A stretch of 63,108 nucleotides of DNA from Parahoeflea olei. GTDB taxonomy: Bacteria; Pseudomonadota; Alphaproteobacteria; Rhizobiales; Rhizobiaceae. The stretch spans positions 8,898-72,005 of the forward strand of contig NZ_LQZT01000002.1 of NCBI RefSeq assembly GCF_001703635.1, given 5' to 3'. The notes under the pieces are model-generated. The model did not search any database. It saw only the letters and a program-made list of their open reading frames with translations, and was not told where the DNA came from. Below, in pieces: positions 34,144 through 41,863 of this stretch; position 1 is the first letter of the stretch; each line of letters begins with the position of its first letter. The translations under genes and the position numbers were made by a program.

Positions 34144-34830
34144 GTGACAATATTCAAACCAGTCATCCGACTTAAGGTCGATGCAAGCCAGAAATCATAC
34201 ACCATGTATGCAACAGTTGTGGCGCCGAATGGTTGCTACATGGCTGCCGGGGCAATGCTTGGTGTTCCGGATGGTCACGCGGTTACAGCGGAAACGGAAG
34301 GCGTTGTTCTGAACATCGTTAAGAATGACGGCCCGTGCACGGAGGCGTTGAAGGTCTTGCGGTTCAAAATCCCGGGCATTCCGCTGGTGGACGGCAAGAC
34401 AATGCTGGTGGCCTTTGCGGTCGTGAGCGACAAGGTGGTGGGGGTCGGCAGCCAAATGATCCCGCAGCCGGAGCAAAAGGCGCTCTCGATGCTTGCCTCC
34501 GTGAGCCAGCCCAGCGGGGTGCGGATCCAGTCCGTCAATGGGTGGATCAATGCCATGCCGCCGGGGCGGCCGAAGGTGATCGCCGTCGTCAATGTTTTCG
34601 CGCCCTGCATCAACTACAGTTTCGACTTCGAGAACAAGGGCAGCTTCGGGTTTACCGGACGGACTCTGCTCGTGGAACTGAAGGCCCGGCTTCCCGGCGC
34701 CTGCCAGAAGGCAATCTTCGAAGGGCCCGTCAGATTCGAAGCGGAGCTGGAAAGCGTGGAGCAGTTCGATTCGATCGCCGTCGCCTTCGAGGGAGAACTC
34801 CACTTCGACGCATTGGAAATCACGGTCTGA
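34144..34830 (+). CDS. Protein of unknown function, 228 residues
   Basis: It starts at GTG 34144 with GGAGGAG upstream. There is no signal peptide or membrane segment. The protein is beta-rich with balanced codon use that is somewhat less GC-rich than its neighbours. Segments such as 'MYATVVAPNGCYMAAGAMLGVP', 'GPCTEALKVLRFKIPGIPL' and 'PGRPKVIAVVNVFAPCINYSFDFENKG' suggest a compact beta-sandwich-like fold with several Cys. I recognise no family. It stands alone between DUF1223 and the acnA terminator and could be an acquired gene. Confidence 0.72.
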   Translation: MTIFKPVIRLKVDASQKSYTMYATVVAPNGCYMAAGAMLGVPDGHAVTAETEGVVLNIVKNDGPCTEALKVLRFKIPGIPLVDGKTMLVAFAVVSDKVVGVGSQMIPQPEQKALSMLASVSQPSGVRIQSVNGWINAMPPGRPKVIAVVNVFAPCINYSFDFENKGSFGFTGRTLLVELKARLPGACQKAIFEGPVRFEAELESVEQFDSIAVAFEGELHFDALEITV

Positions 34831-34879
34831 GGTGCCGAGGGCATCGACTGCCCCGCTGACCGTCCAAAAGGCCACTGAT

Positions 34880-34919
34880 CGTCAAAAAGAAAGCCCGCCG
34901 GCAGACAAGCCGGCGGGCT
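34880..34919 (-). terminator. Terminator of acnA (shared with the unknown gene)
   Basis: AGCCCGCCGGC (34892-34902) and GCCGGCGGGCT (34909-34919) form a perfect 11-bp stem with a 6-nt loop. On the minus strand it is followed by TTTCTTTTT, a good U tract for acnA, which ends 25 nt away. The stem could also end the convergent 34144 gene. Confidence 0.82.
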
Positions 34920-34943
34920 GATCAACGAGACGCGTGCGGAGGC

Positions 34944-37634
34944 TCAGGCCGCCAGATCGCGCAGCACCGTCTGCAGGATGCCGCCATTGTTGAGGTATTC
35001 GAGCTCGTCGAGCGTTTCCACGCGGCAGATGATCGGCACCTCCTTGACCGTGCCGTCGGCATAGGTCACGCGGGCGATCTTCTTCTCGCGCGGCTGCAGG
35101 TTCGACAGCCCGTCGATCTCGACGGTCTCGTCGCCCTTGAGCCCGAGGCTCTCCCAGCTCGCGCCCTCGTCGAACACGAACGGGATCACGCCCATGCCGA
35201 CCAGGTTGGAGCGGTGAATGCGCTCGTAGGACTGGGCGATCACGGCGCGGACGCCCAAGAGGTTGGTGCCCTTGGCGGCCCAGTCGCGCGACGAGCCGTT
35301 GCCGTATTCGACGCCGGCGAAGATCACCAGCGGCACGCCTTCGGCCTTGTACTTCATGGCGGCGTCGAAGATCGACATCTCTTCGCGGCTTGGATAGTGG
35401 AAGGTGTAGCCGCCTTCGCGTCCGTTCGGCCCGAGCATGTGGTTGCGCAGGCGGATATTGGCGAAGGTGCCGCGCATCATCACTTCGTGATTGCCGCGAC
35501 GGGTGCCGTACTGGTTGAAATCGGCGACGCCGACGCCGTGATCCATCAGGTAGCTGCCGGCGGGCGATTGCGCCTTGATCGAACCGGCCGGCGAGATGTG
35601 GTCGGTGGTGATCTTGTCGCCGAACAGGCCGAGCACGCGCGCGCCCTTGATGTCGGAAATGCCCGCGCCTTTCTTGCCCATGCCCTCGAAATAGGGCGGG
35701 TTCTGCACATAGGTCGACTGGTCGTCCCAGGCATAGGTCTGGCTTTCAGGTGCCTCGACGGCCTGCCAGTTCTCGTCGCCCTTGAACACGTCGGCATATT
35801 TGGCCGCATAGAGCTCGCGGGTGACGTATTTCATGATGAACTCCTGGATCTCCTTCGACGAGGGCCAGATGTCCTTGAGATAGACCGGGTTGCCGTCCTT
35901 GTCCTCGCCGATCGGCTCGGAGGTCAGGTCCTTCTGCACCGAGCCTGCCAGCGCATAGGCCACCACCAGCGGCGGTGAGGCCAGGTAGTTGGCCTGCACG
36001 TCGGGCGAGATGCGGCCTTCGAAGTTGCGGTTGCCCGACAGCACGCCGGCGGCGATCAGGCCCTTGTCGTTGATGGTCTTCGACACGGGTTCGGGAAGCG
36101 GACCGGAATTGCCGATGCAGGTGGTGCAGCCGAAGCCGACCAGGTTGAAGCCGAGCTTGTCGAGATCTTCCTGCAGGCCCGACTTGGCGAGATATTCCGC
36201 CACCACCTGGCTTCCGGGGGCCAGCGAGGTCTTCACCCAGGGCTTGGTCTTCAGGCCCTTGGCAACCGCGTTGCGGGCGAGCAGGCCCGCGCCGATCAGC
36301 ACGCTCGGGTTCGAGGTGTTGGTGCACGACGTGATCGCCGCGATCGCCACGTCGCCATGGCCGAGATCGTAGCCTTCGCCTTCGACCTGGTAGCGCTTCT
36401 CAAGCTGGCCGGGCTTCTTGTACTCGTCCTCGAGCGACTTGGCGAAGCCCGAGGCGATGTTTTCGAGCGGGATGCGGCCTTCGGGGCGCTTCGGACCGGC
36501 CATCGAGGGGACGACCGACGACAGGTCGAGGTCGAGCGTGTCGGTGAACACCGGATCGGCCGAGCCGGTCTCGCGCCACATGCCCTGCGCCTTGCAATAG
36601 GCTTCCACCAGCTTGATGCGGTCTTCCTCGCGGCCCGACATGGTCAGGTAGTTGACGGTCTCGGAATCGACCGGGAAGAAGCCGCAGGTGGCGCCGTATT
36701 CCGGGCCCATGTTGCCGATGGTGGCGCGGTCGGCAAGCGACATCGAATCGAGGCCGGGGCCGTAGAATTCGACGAATTTCGACACCACGCCCTTCTTGCG
36801 CAGCATCTGCACCACGGTCAGCACCAGGTCGGTGGCGGTCACGCCTTCCTTGAGCGCGCCGGTCAGGCGGAAGCCGATCACTTCCGGCAGAAGCATCGAG
36901 ATCGGCTGGCCCAGCATCGCGGCTTCCGCCTCGATGCCGCCCACGCCCCAGCCCAGAACGCCCAGGCCGTTGATCATGGTGGTGTGGCTGTCGGTGCCCA
37001 CGCAGGTGTCGGGATAGGCGGTGATTTCGCCGTTCTCTTCGCGGGTCCAGACGGTCTGGCCGAGATATTCGAGATTGACCTGGTGGCAGATGCCGGTTCC
37101 GGGCGGCACCACGCGGAAGTTCTTGAACGCCTGCTGGCCCCATTTGAGGAAGCGGTAGCGTTCGCCGTTGCGCTCGTATTCGTGCTCGACATTGCGCGAG
37201 AGCGCGGTGGCGGTGCCGAATTCGTCGACGATCACCGAGTGGTCGATGACGAGGTCGACCGGCACCAGCGGGTTGATCTTCTGCGGATCACCGCCGAGCG
37301 AGACCATCGCGTCGCGCATGGCGGCGAGGTCGACCACCGCCGGCACGCCGGTGAAGTCCTGCATCAGCACGCGGGCCGGGCGATAGGCGATCTCGGCCTC
37401 GGCCTTGCCCTTGTTGGTGAGCCAGGCGACGACGGCCTCGATGTCCTGCTTCTTGACGGTCCGGCCGTCCTCGTTGCGCAGCAGGTTCTCGAGAATCACC
37501 TTCATGGAGAAGGGGAGCGCGGCAATGCCGGTCAGACCGTTCTTCTCGGCCTCGGTGAGGCTGTAATAGACATAGTCGGTGTCCCCGACCTTGAGCGTGG
37601 AACGGCATTTGAAGCTGTCGAGTGATTTGGCCAC
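34944..37634 (-). CDS. acnA: Aconitate hydratase A
   Basis: The 896-residue TCA-cycle enzyme interconverts citrate and isocitrate with a [4Fe-4S] cluster. Cluster ligands are Cys437 in '[11 protein letters not shown]' and Cys503/Cys506 in '[14 protein letters not shown]', close to the spacing in E. coli AcnA. '[23 protein letters not shown]' is the other core motif. The GTG start at 37634 ([14 protein letters not shown]) matches the usual AcnA N-terminus; a TTG two codons upstream is less likely. The ccm genes follow divergently, as in other Rhizobiaceae. Confidence 0.97.
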   Translation of the reverse strand: MAKSLDSFKCRSTLKVGDTDYVYYSLTEAEKNGLTGIAALPFSMKVILENLLRNEDGRTVKKQDIEAVVAWLTNKGKAEAEIAYRPARVLMQDFTGVPAVVDLAAMRDAMVSLGGDPQKINPLVPVDLVIDHSVIVDEFGTATALSRNVEHEYERNGERYRFLKWGQQAFKNFRVVPPGTGICHQVNLEYLGQTVWTREENGEITAYPDTCVGTDSHTTMINGLGVLGWGVGGIEAEAAMLGQPISMLLPEVIGFRLTGALKEGVTATDLVLTVVQMLRKKGVVSKFVEFYGPGLDSMSLADRATIGNMGPEYGATCGFFPVDSETVNYLTMSGREEDRIKLVEAYCKAQGMWRETGSADPVFTDTLDLDLSSVVPSMAGPKRPEGRIPLENIASGFAKSLEDEYKKPGQLEKRYQVEGEGYDLGHGDVAIAAITSCTNTSNPSVLIGAGLLARNAVAKGLKTKPWVKTSLAPGSQVVAEYLAKSGLQEDLDKLGFNLVGFGCTTCIGNSGPLPEPVSKTINDKGLIAAGVLSGNRNFEGRISPDVQANYLASPPLVVAYALAGSVQKDLTSEPIGEDKDGNPVYLKDIWPSSKEIQEFIMKYVTRELYAAKYADVFKGDENWQAVEAPESQTYAWDDQSTYVQNPPYFEGMGKKGAGISDIKGARVLGLFGDKITTDHISPAGSIKAQSPAGSYLMDHGVGVADFNQYGTRRGNHEVMMRGTFANIRLRNHMLGPNGREGGYTFHYPSREEMSIFDAAMKYKAEGVPLVIFAGVEYGNGSSRDWAAKGTNLLGVRAVIAQSYERIHRSNLVGMGVIPFVFDEGASWESLGLKGDETVEIDGLSNLQPREKKIARVTYADGTVKEVPIICRVETLDELEYLNNGGILQTVLRDLAA

Positions 37635-37917
37635 AGGCAACCCGCTTTCATCAGTTCAGCCGATGTTTCAAGGCGAACCCCTGCACGCTTTTGCGTAAAG
37701 GATGCGGGTACGGTCATTTCCGCTGTCCGCCCGTGACGCGAAGGGCATCATGTTCGGCGCAATATTGAATTCACGCCGACCGCTGGCGTGGTTGCGGGGG
37801 TTATAGATAATTTCGTAAGAACGTGCCAGATCAACCAATGGCTCATCGATCATTTTTTTGAGCGGCATGTTTTGGACCGGATCGCCGCCTTTCCTGGCGG
37901 TCCGAAGCGGGGACCGG

Positions 37918-38565
37918 ATGCGGGCGACAGCCACGAAACTCAAGGGACGGCGCGGCGACAGCGTGCTGTTCGACGATATCTCCTTTTCCGTCGGCAGGGG
38001 CGAGGCGCTGGTCGTGACCGGACCCAACGGGGCGGGAAAATCCACGCTGCTGCGCATGCTCGCCGGCCTGCTCGCGGCTGATTCGGGCAGCTTCACGCTT
38101 CAGGGGGACGACGGCGCCGACCTGCCGGTCGCCGAGTTCGCCCATTATCTCGGCCACCGCAACGCCATGAAGCGCGAACTGCGCGTGTCGGAAAACCTCT
38201 CCTTCTGGCAGCGCTTCCAGCGGCCCGAGGATGGCCAGGGCCTGTCCGTCGATGCGGCGATCGAGGCCGTGGGCCTGTCGGGCGTGGCGCATCTGCCGTT
38301 CGGCTATCTGTCGGCGGGGCAGCAGCGGCGCATCGCGCTCGCCCGGCTTCTCGTCGCCCGGCGGCCGCTGTGGCTGCTCGACGAGCCCACCGCAGCCCTC
38401 GACAGCCGCTCCGACCGGCTGTTTGCCGATCTCGTGCATGCGCATCTCGCCGAAGGCGGGCTCGCGATCGCCGCCACCCACCAGCCGCTCGGGCTCGACC
38501 GGGTGATCCCGCTCGAACTCACCGGCATTCACCGCGCCGCGACGGGCGCCGGGGAGGTGTGGTGA
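37918..38565 (+). CDS. ccmA: Haem exporter ATP-binding protein CcmA
   Basis: The 215-residue ABC ATPase is for cytochrome c maturation and powers release of holo-CcmE from CcmCD. Walker A is 'GPNGAGKST' (35-43), signature 'LSAGQQRR' (131-138) and Walker B 'LWLLDEPTAALD' (151-162). ATG 37918 is chosen as the first start giving a normal length; it is preceded by GGGGACCGG. The -10-like TATAGATAAT stretch near 37803 may be its promoter. The stop overlaps the ccmB start. Confidence 0.93.
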   Translation: MRATATKLKGRRGDSVLFDDISFSVGRGEALVVTGPNGAGKSTLLRMLAGLLAADSGSFTLQGDDGADLPVAEFAHYLGHRNAMKRELRVSENLSFWQRFQRPEDGQGLSVDAAIEAVGLSGVAHLPFGYLSAGQQRRIALARLLVARRPLWLLDEPTAALDSRSDRLFADLVHAHLAEGGLAIAATHQPLGLDRVIPLELTGIHRAATGAGEVW

Positions 38566-39227
38566 TGATGGCGCTGCTCAAACGCGACCTGGCGATTGCC
38601 ACCCGCTCGGGCGGCGCGGCGATGCTGGGCGTGCTGTTCTTCTTGGCCGTCGTCGCCGTCATTCCCTTCGGCATCGGTCCGGATTTGAACCTCCTGTCAC
38701 GGATCGGTCCGGCGATCCTGTGGATCGGGGCGCTGCTCGCCTCGCTTCTGGGGCTCGACCGGCTGTTCCAGGCCGACCGCGAGGACGGCTCGCTCGACAT
38801 GCTGGTGATGCAGGACTGGTTCGGGCTGGTCGCCACCGTGTTCGTCAAGTGCCTGGCGCACTGGCTCGCCACCGGCCTGCCGCTGGTGCTGGCAGCCCCC
38901 CTGCTGGGCCTGCTCATGAACATGAGCGCGACCTCGACCGGGGCGGTGATGCTGACGCTGGTCGCCGGCACGCCGGCGATCTCCTTCATCGGCGCGGTGG
39001 GGGCTGCGATCGCGGTGGCGCTGCCGCGCGGCGGACTGCTGGTGTCGATCCTGATCCTGCCGCTGGCGATCCCGATCCTGATCTTCGGGGTCAGCGCCTC
39101 CTATGCCGCGGTCACCGATCCCGATCCGTTTCTCCCGCCCTTCATGATTCTCTCGGCGATCGCGCTGTTTTTCGCGGCGCTGGGTCCGGTCGCCGCGGCC
39201 GCGGCGCTGAAGGGAGCGTCCGATTGA
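38565..39227 (+). CDS. ccmB: Haem exporter permease CcmB
   Basis: The 220-residue membrane protein has six segments and lies directly after ccmA with a one-base overlap (TGATG). 'LLKRDLAIATRSGGAAMLGVLFFLAVVAVIPFGIGPDLNLL' and 'LDMLVMQDWFGLVATVFVKCLAHWLATGLPLVLAAPLLGLL' match the CcmB family. It forms the CcmAB complex with CcmC and CcmD. Its stop codon lies inside the first of four 14-bp tandem repeats. Confidence 0.94.
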   Translation: MMALLKRDLAIATRSGGAAMLGVLFFLAVVAVIPFGIGPDLNLLSRIGPAILWIGALLASLLGLDRLFQADREDGSLDMLVMQDWFGLVATVFVKCLAHWLATGLPLVLAAPLLGLLMNMSATSTGAVMLTLVAGTPAISFIGAVGAAIAVALPRGGLLVSILILPLAIPILIFGVSASYAAVTDPDPFLPPFMILSAIALFFAALGPVAAAAALKGASD

Positions 39228-39279
39228 CACAGGCGATTTGACACGGGCGATTTGACACGGGTCATTTGACTCGGGCCAT
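39224..39279. repeat. Four tandem 14-bp repeats with TTGACA hexamers
   Basis: Four consecutive units of 14 bp (39224, 39238, 39252, 39266), consensus TTGACACGGGCGAT, lie between ccmB and ccmC. Each starts with TTGAC(A/T), a perfect or near-perfect -35 hexamer. The first unit overlaps the ccmB stop codon. The units differ at one to three positions. Confidence 0.85.
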
Positions 39280-39340
39280 CGCCATGCCACATTGATCTGG
39301 CGCATTGTTTCAGGTTCCGGCAAGGAATAGAAAACGCCCC

Positions 39341-40138
39341 ATGACTGATACCACCGTTTCCCAGGGCTGGTTTACCGGCCTCGCCAATCCGACCCGGTTC
39401 CTCGCCCTCTCCGGCAAGCTGCTGCCCTGGCTCGCCGCCGCCTCGGCGATCACGCTCGTGGTCGGGCTCTACATGTCGTTCGCCGCGCCTGAGGATTACC
39501 AGCAGGGCATCACCGTCCGGATCATGTTCATCCACGTGCCCGCGGCGTGGCTTGCGATGATGTGCTATTCGGTGATGGCCGTGGCGGCACTCGGCACGCT
39601 GGTCTGGCGCCATCCGCTCGCCGACGTGGCGGCCAAGTCCGCACTGCCGATCGGCGCCGCCTTCACCTTCCTGTCGCTGCTCACCGGTTCGCTCTGGGGC
39701 CGGCCGATGTGGGGCACCTGGTGGGTGTGGGACGCGCGGCTTACCTCGGTGTTCGTGCTGTTTTTGATGTATCTGGGGCTGATGGCGCTGCACAAGGCGA
39801 TGGACGATCCGGCCCGTGCCGCCAGGCCCGCCGCCGTGCTCACGCTGGTGGGCTTCATCAATATCCCGATCATCAAGTTCTCAGTCGACTGGTGGAACAC
39901 GCTGCACCAGCCGGCAAGCGTGATGCGGCTCGACGGCCCGACCATCCACCCGACGCTGCTCTATCCGCTGCTGGTGATGGCAATCTCGTTCACGCTGATC
40001 TTCTTCACGCTGCATTTCATGGCCATGCGCAACGAGATCCTGCGCCGCCGCGTGCAGGCCATGCGCCGCCAGGCCGCGCAATCCATTGGTGGCGGGGCCA
40101 TCGGCGGCGGGGCAATCGGTGGCGGGGAGACACGCTGA
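39341..40138 (+). CDS. ccmC: Haem delivery protein CcmC
   Basis: The 265-residue membrane protein has six segments and the haem-handling WWD motif 'WGTWWVWDARLTS' at about 124-136. 'HVPAAWLAMMCY' (His65) and the later 'DWWNTLHQP' supply the conserved His residues. It loads haem onto CcmE. The C-terminus ends in three near-identical Gly-rich units (IGGGA, encoded by 15-bp repeats at 40085-40129), an unusual tail. Start at 39341 gives a normal N-terminus. It follows the 14-bp repeats after ccmB by 61 nt. Confidence 0.95.
   Translation: MTDTTVSQGWFTGLANPTRFLALSGKLLPWLAAASAITLVVGLYMSFAAPEDYQQGITVRIMFIHVPAAWLAMMCYSVMAVAALGTLVWRHPLADVAAKSALPIGAAFTFLSLLTGSLWGRPMWGTWWVWDARLTSVFVLFLMYLGLMALHKAMDDPARAARPAAVLTLVGFINIPIIKFSVDWWNTLHQPASVMRLDGPTIHPTLLYPLLVMAISFTLIFFTLHFMAMRNEILRRRVQAMRRQAAQSIGGGAIGGGAIGGGETR
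40085..40129 (+). repeat. Three 15-bp in-frame repeats at the end of ccmC
   Basis: Three copies of a 15-bp unit (40085, 40100, 40115) encode IGGGA-IGGGA-IGGGE, differing only at third positions and the last codon. They form a flexible Gly-rich C-terminal tail on CcmC. Confidence 0.8.
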
Positions 40139-40311
40139 TGATGAGCCATGAAGCCTTCGTGTTCATTTCCTATGCGGCCACCGCCGCGGTGCTTCTGGGC
40201 CTGCTGGCCTTCACGCTCGCCGACGGGCGCGCACGCAAGCGCGAACTCGCCGAACTCGAGGCGCAGGGGATCAGGCGGCGCTCGCAGGCCGTGCAAGGGG
40301 GCAAATCGTGA
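40138..40311 (+). CDS. ccmD: Haem exporter small subunit CcmD
   Basis: The 57-residue protein has one membrane segment ('FVFISYAATAAVLLGLLAFTLA') followed by a basic cytoplasmic tail rich in Arg and Lys, the standard CcmD layout. It is translationally coupled to ccmC (TGATG at 40136-40140) and to the next gene (GTGA at 40308-40311). A second ATG at 40141 is equally possible as the start. CcmD helps release holo-CcmE from the CcmABCD complex. Confidence 0.9.
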   Translation: MMSHEAFVFISYAATAAVLLGLLAFTLADGRARKRELAELEAQGIRRRSQAVQGGKS

Positions 40312-40928
40312 GTGATGCTGAAAGCGACGCCGCCTCGGGACAGGAGGCCGCGCCCTCGAGCGGCCGCCGGCTGCTTCTCGCCTTCCTGCCGCTGATCGTG
40401 TTCGTGGCGCTGGCGGGCGTGTTTCTCTACCAGCTCGGCTCCGGCAAGGACGCGAGCGAGATCCCCTCGGTGCTGATCGGCTCGAAAGCGCCCGCGCTCG
40501 ATCTCGCCCCGCTCGAAGGCCTGACCAAATTTGGAGAACCCGTGCCGGCGCTCACCGACCAAGTGATCGACGGCAAGCTGGCGCTCGTCAATGTCTGGGC
40601 CTCCTGGTGCGTACCCTGCCGGCAGGAGCACCCGATCCTGCTGGAGCTGTCGCGTGATCCGCGGATCACGCTGGTCGGCATCAACTACAAGGACAAGACC
40701 GAGAACGCGCTTCGCTTCCTGGGTGAGCTCGGCAATCCCTTCGCCGCCGTCGGCATCGACCCGAACGGCAAGGCCGCGATCGACTGGGGGGTCTATGGCG
40801 TGCCCGAGACCTATCTGGTCGCCCCGGACGGCGAGATCCTGTTCAAGCAGATCGGCCCCTTCACGCCCGCCGCGCTGCGCGACAAGCTATTGCCCGCCAT
40901 CGAAGCCGCCCTCGGCGGCAGCAAGTAG
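40308..40928 (+). CDS. ccmG: Thiol:disulfide interchange protein CcmG/DsbE
   Basis: The 206-residue protein has a membrane anchor at about 21-42, then a periplasmic thioredoxin domain with the active site 'WASWCVPCRQEHP' (Cys101, Cys104) and the cis-Pro loop 'VYGVPETYLV'. 'INYKDKTENALRFLGELGNPF' is the CcmG-specific insert. It keeps apocytochrome c thiols reduced for haem ligation. Start is GTG 40308, overlapping the ccmD stop. It closes the ccmABCDG set; ccmEFH are not in this window. Confidence 0.94.
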   Translation: MSDAESDAASGQEAAPSSGRRLLLAFLPLIVFVALAGVFLYQLGSGKDASEIPSVLIGSKAPALDLAPLEGLTKFGEPVPALTDQVIDGKLALVNVWASWCVPCRQEHPILLELSRDPRITLVGINYKDKTENALRFLGELGNPFAAVGIDPNGKAAIDWGVYGVPETYLVAPDGEILFKQIGPFTPAALRDKLLPAIEAALGGSK

Positions 40929-41271
40929 GTTCGCCCCCGGTCTCTCTGGCAGGTGACGCTCTGACAGCCCGGCTGTCGGGGTCCCTTGGCCGACTGACTG
41001 ACCGGCTGGCCAGAGAACTGGCCAGTTCTCTGGCCAGGCTGTCGAACGATCCTCCGCTCGAGCGCTCGACTGACACCGGCTGTGGCGCCGGCTGCGCCAC
41101 TGCGCAGCCCGCTTGCCGCTCCGTCGCCACCTGGCCGATCCGCCGGCGGCCCAGCCCGCGGCTCCTTTTCGAGACCCGTGGTCTCACCGCTCCATGCCGG
41201 CCCGGATTTTTCGCGCGCTGCGCGGCCAACCCGTCTCGCCCTTGCCCGTTTGCCGTCCTATAGTCCCGGTC
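40929..41271. other. Palindrome-rich non-coding region after the ccm genes
   Basis: The 343 bp before the NUDIX gene have no plausible reading frame with a ribosome site. The region contains a 15-bp dyad (GACAGCC-C-GGCTGTC at 40963-40977), a long perfect palindrome at 41006-41037, and further GC-rich self-complementary pieces (CGAGCGCTCG near 41060). Confidence 0.6.
41006..41037. repeat. Perfect 32-bp palindrome built from TGGCCA units
   Basis: The 32 bases are identical to their own reverse complement. Three CTGGCCAG octamers (41006, 41018, 41030) are separated by AGAA/TTCT-type spacers, so the segment can also fold back as a hairpin or cruciform. It lies in the non-coding region after the ccm genes; function unknown. 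Confidence 0.85.
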
Positions 41272-41799
41272 ATGAGCACACCCAAGCAGTTCGACCGCCT
41301 CGTTCCCACCGGCGACACCCATGAGCGCGACGTCTGCCGCACCTGCGGCTTCGTCAATTACCAAAACCCGCGCATCGTCGTGGGCTCGGTGGTGCGCCAC
41401 GCGGGCAAGGTGCTCTTGTGCCGCCGCGCCATCGAGCCGCGCCGCGGCTTCTGGACCGTGCCCGCCGGCTATCTCGAACTTCACGAAACCCCCGAGGACG
41501 GCGCCCGCCGCGAGGCCCGCGAGGAAGCGCTGGCCGATCTTGCGCTCGGCGAGTTGCTCGCGATCTATTCCGTCCCGCACTTAAGCCAGGTGCAGCTGAT
41601 CTGGCGCGCCGAACTCAATACTCCGGGTACGGGCACGGCCCTGTTCGGCGCCGGCGAGGAAAGCCTCGAAGTCGCCCTGTTCGACTGGGACAACCTGCCC
41701 ACCGACGAAATCGCCTTCCCGACGGTGCACTGGATGCTCAAGCATGAGCGCGAGGTGATGGCGAAAGGCTATCGGGGGCCGTTCGGGAATCCGGAGTGA
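41272..41799 (+). CDS. NUDIX hydrolase
   Basis: The 175-residue protein has the Nudix box G-x5-E-x7-R-E-x2-E-E starting at Gly66 (GYLELHE then REAREE, residues 80-85), though the usual final Gly is Leu here. The N-terminus has a C-x2-C knuckle ('VCRTCGFVNYQNPRIVVGS') seen in zinc-ribbon NUDIX proteins of the COG1051 type. It hydrolyses nucleoside diphosphate-linked substrates; specificity is unknown. ATG 41272 follows CCCGGTC with no strong ribosome site. Confidence 0.87.
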   Translation: MSTPKQFDRLVPTGDTHERDVCRTCGFVNYQNPRIVVGSVVRHAGKVLLCRRAIEPRRGFWTVPAGYLELHETPEDGARREAREEALADLALGELLAIYSVPHLSQVQLIWRAELNTPGTGTALFGAGEESLEVALFDWDNLPTDEIAFPTVHWMLKHEREVMAKGYRGPFGNPE

Positions 41800-41863
41800 G
41801 GGCGCTTTCGAGCTTGATTGGATCGGCATAAGGCGGGCGTTCACCCGCCTAAAACGTCCAGCA

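Noticed and set aside
39224..39279. CRISPR-like array for the 14-bp repeats
   Set aside because: The units are directly adjacent with no spacers and are too short; it is a simple tandem repeat.
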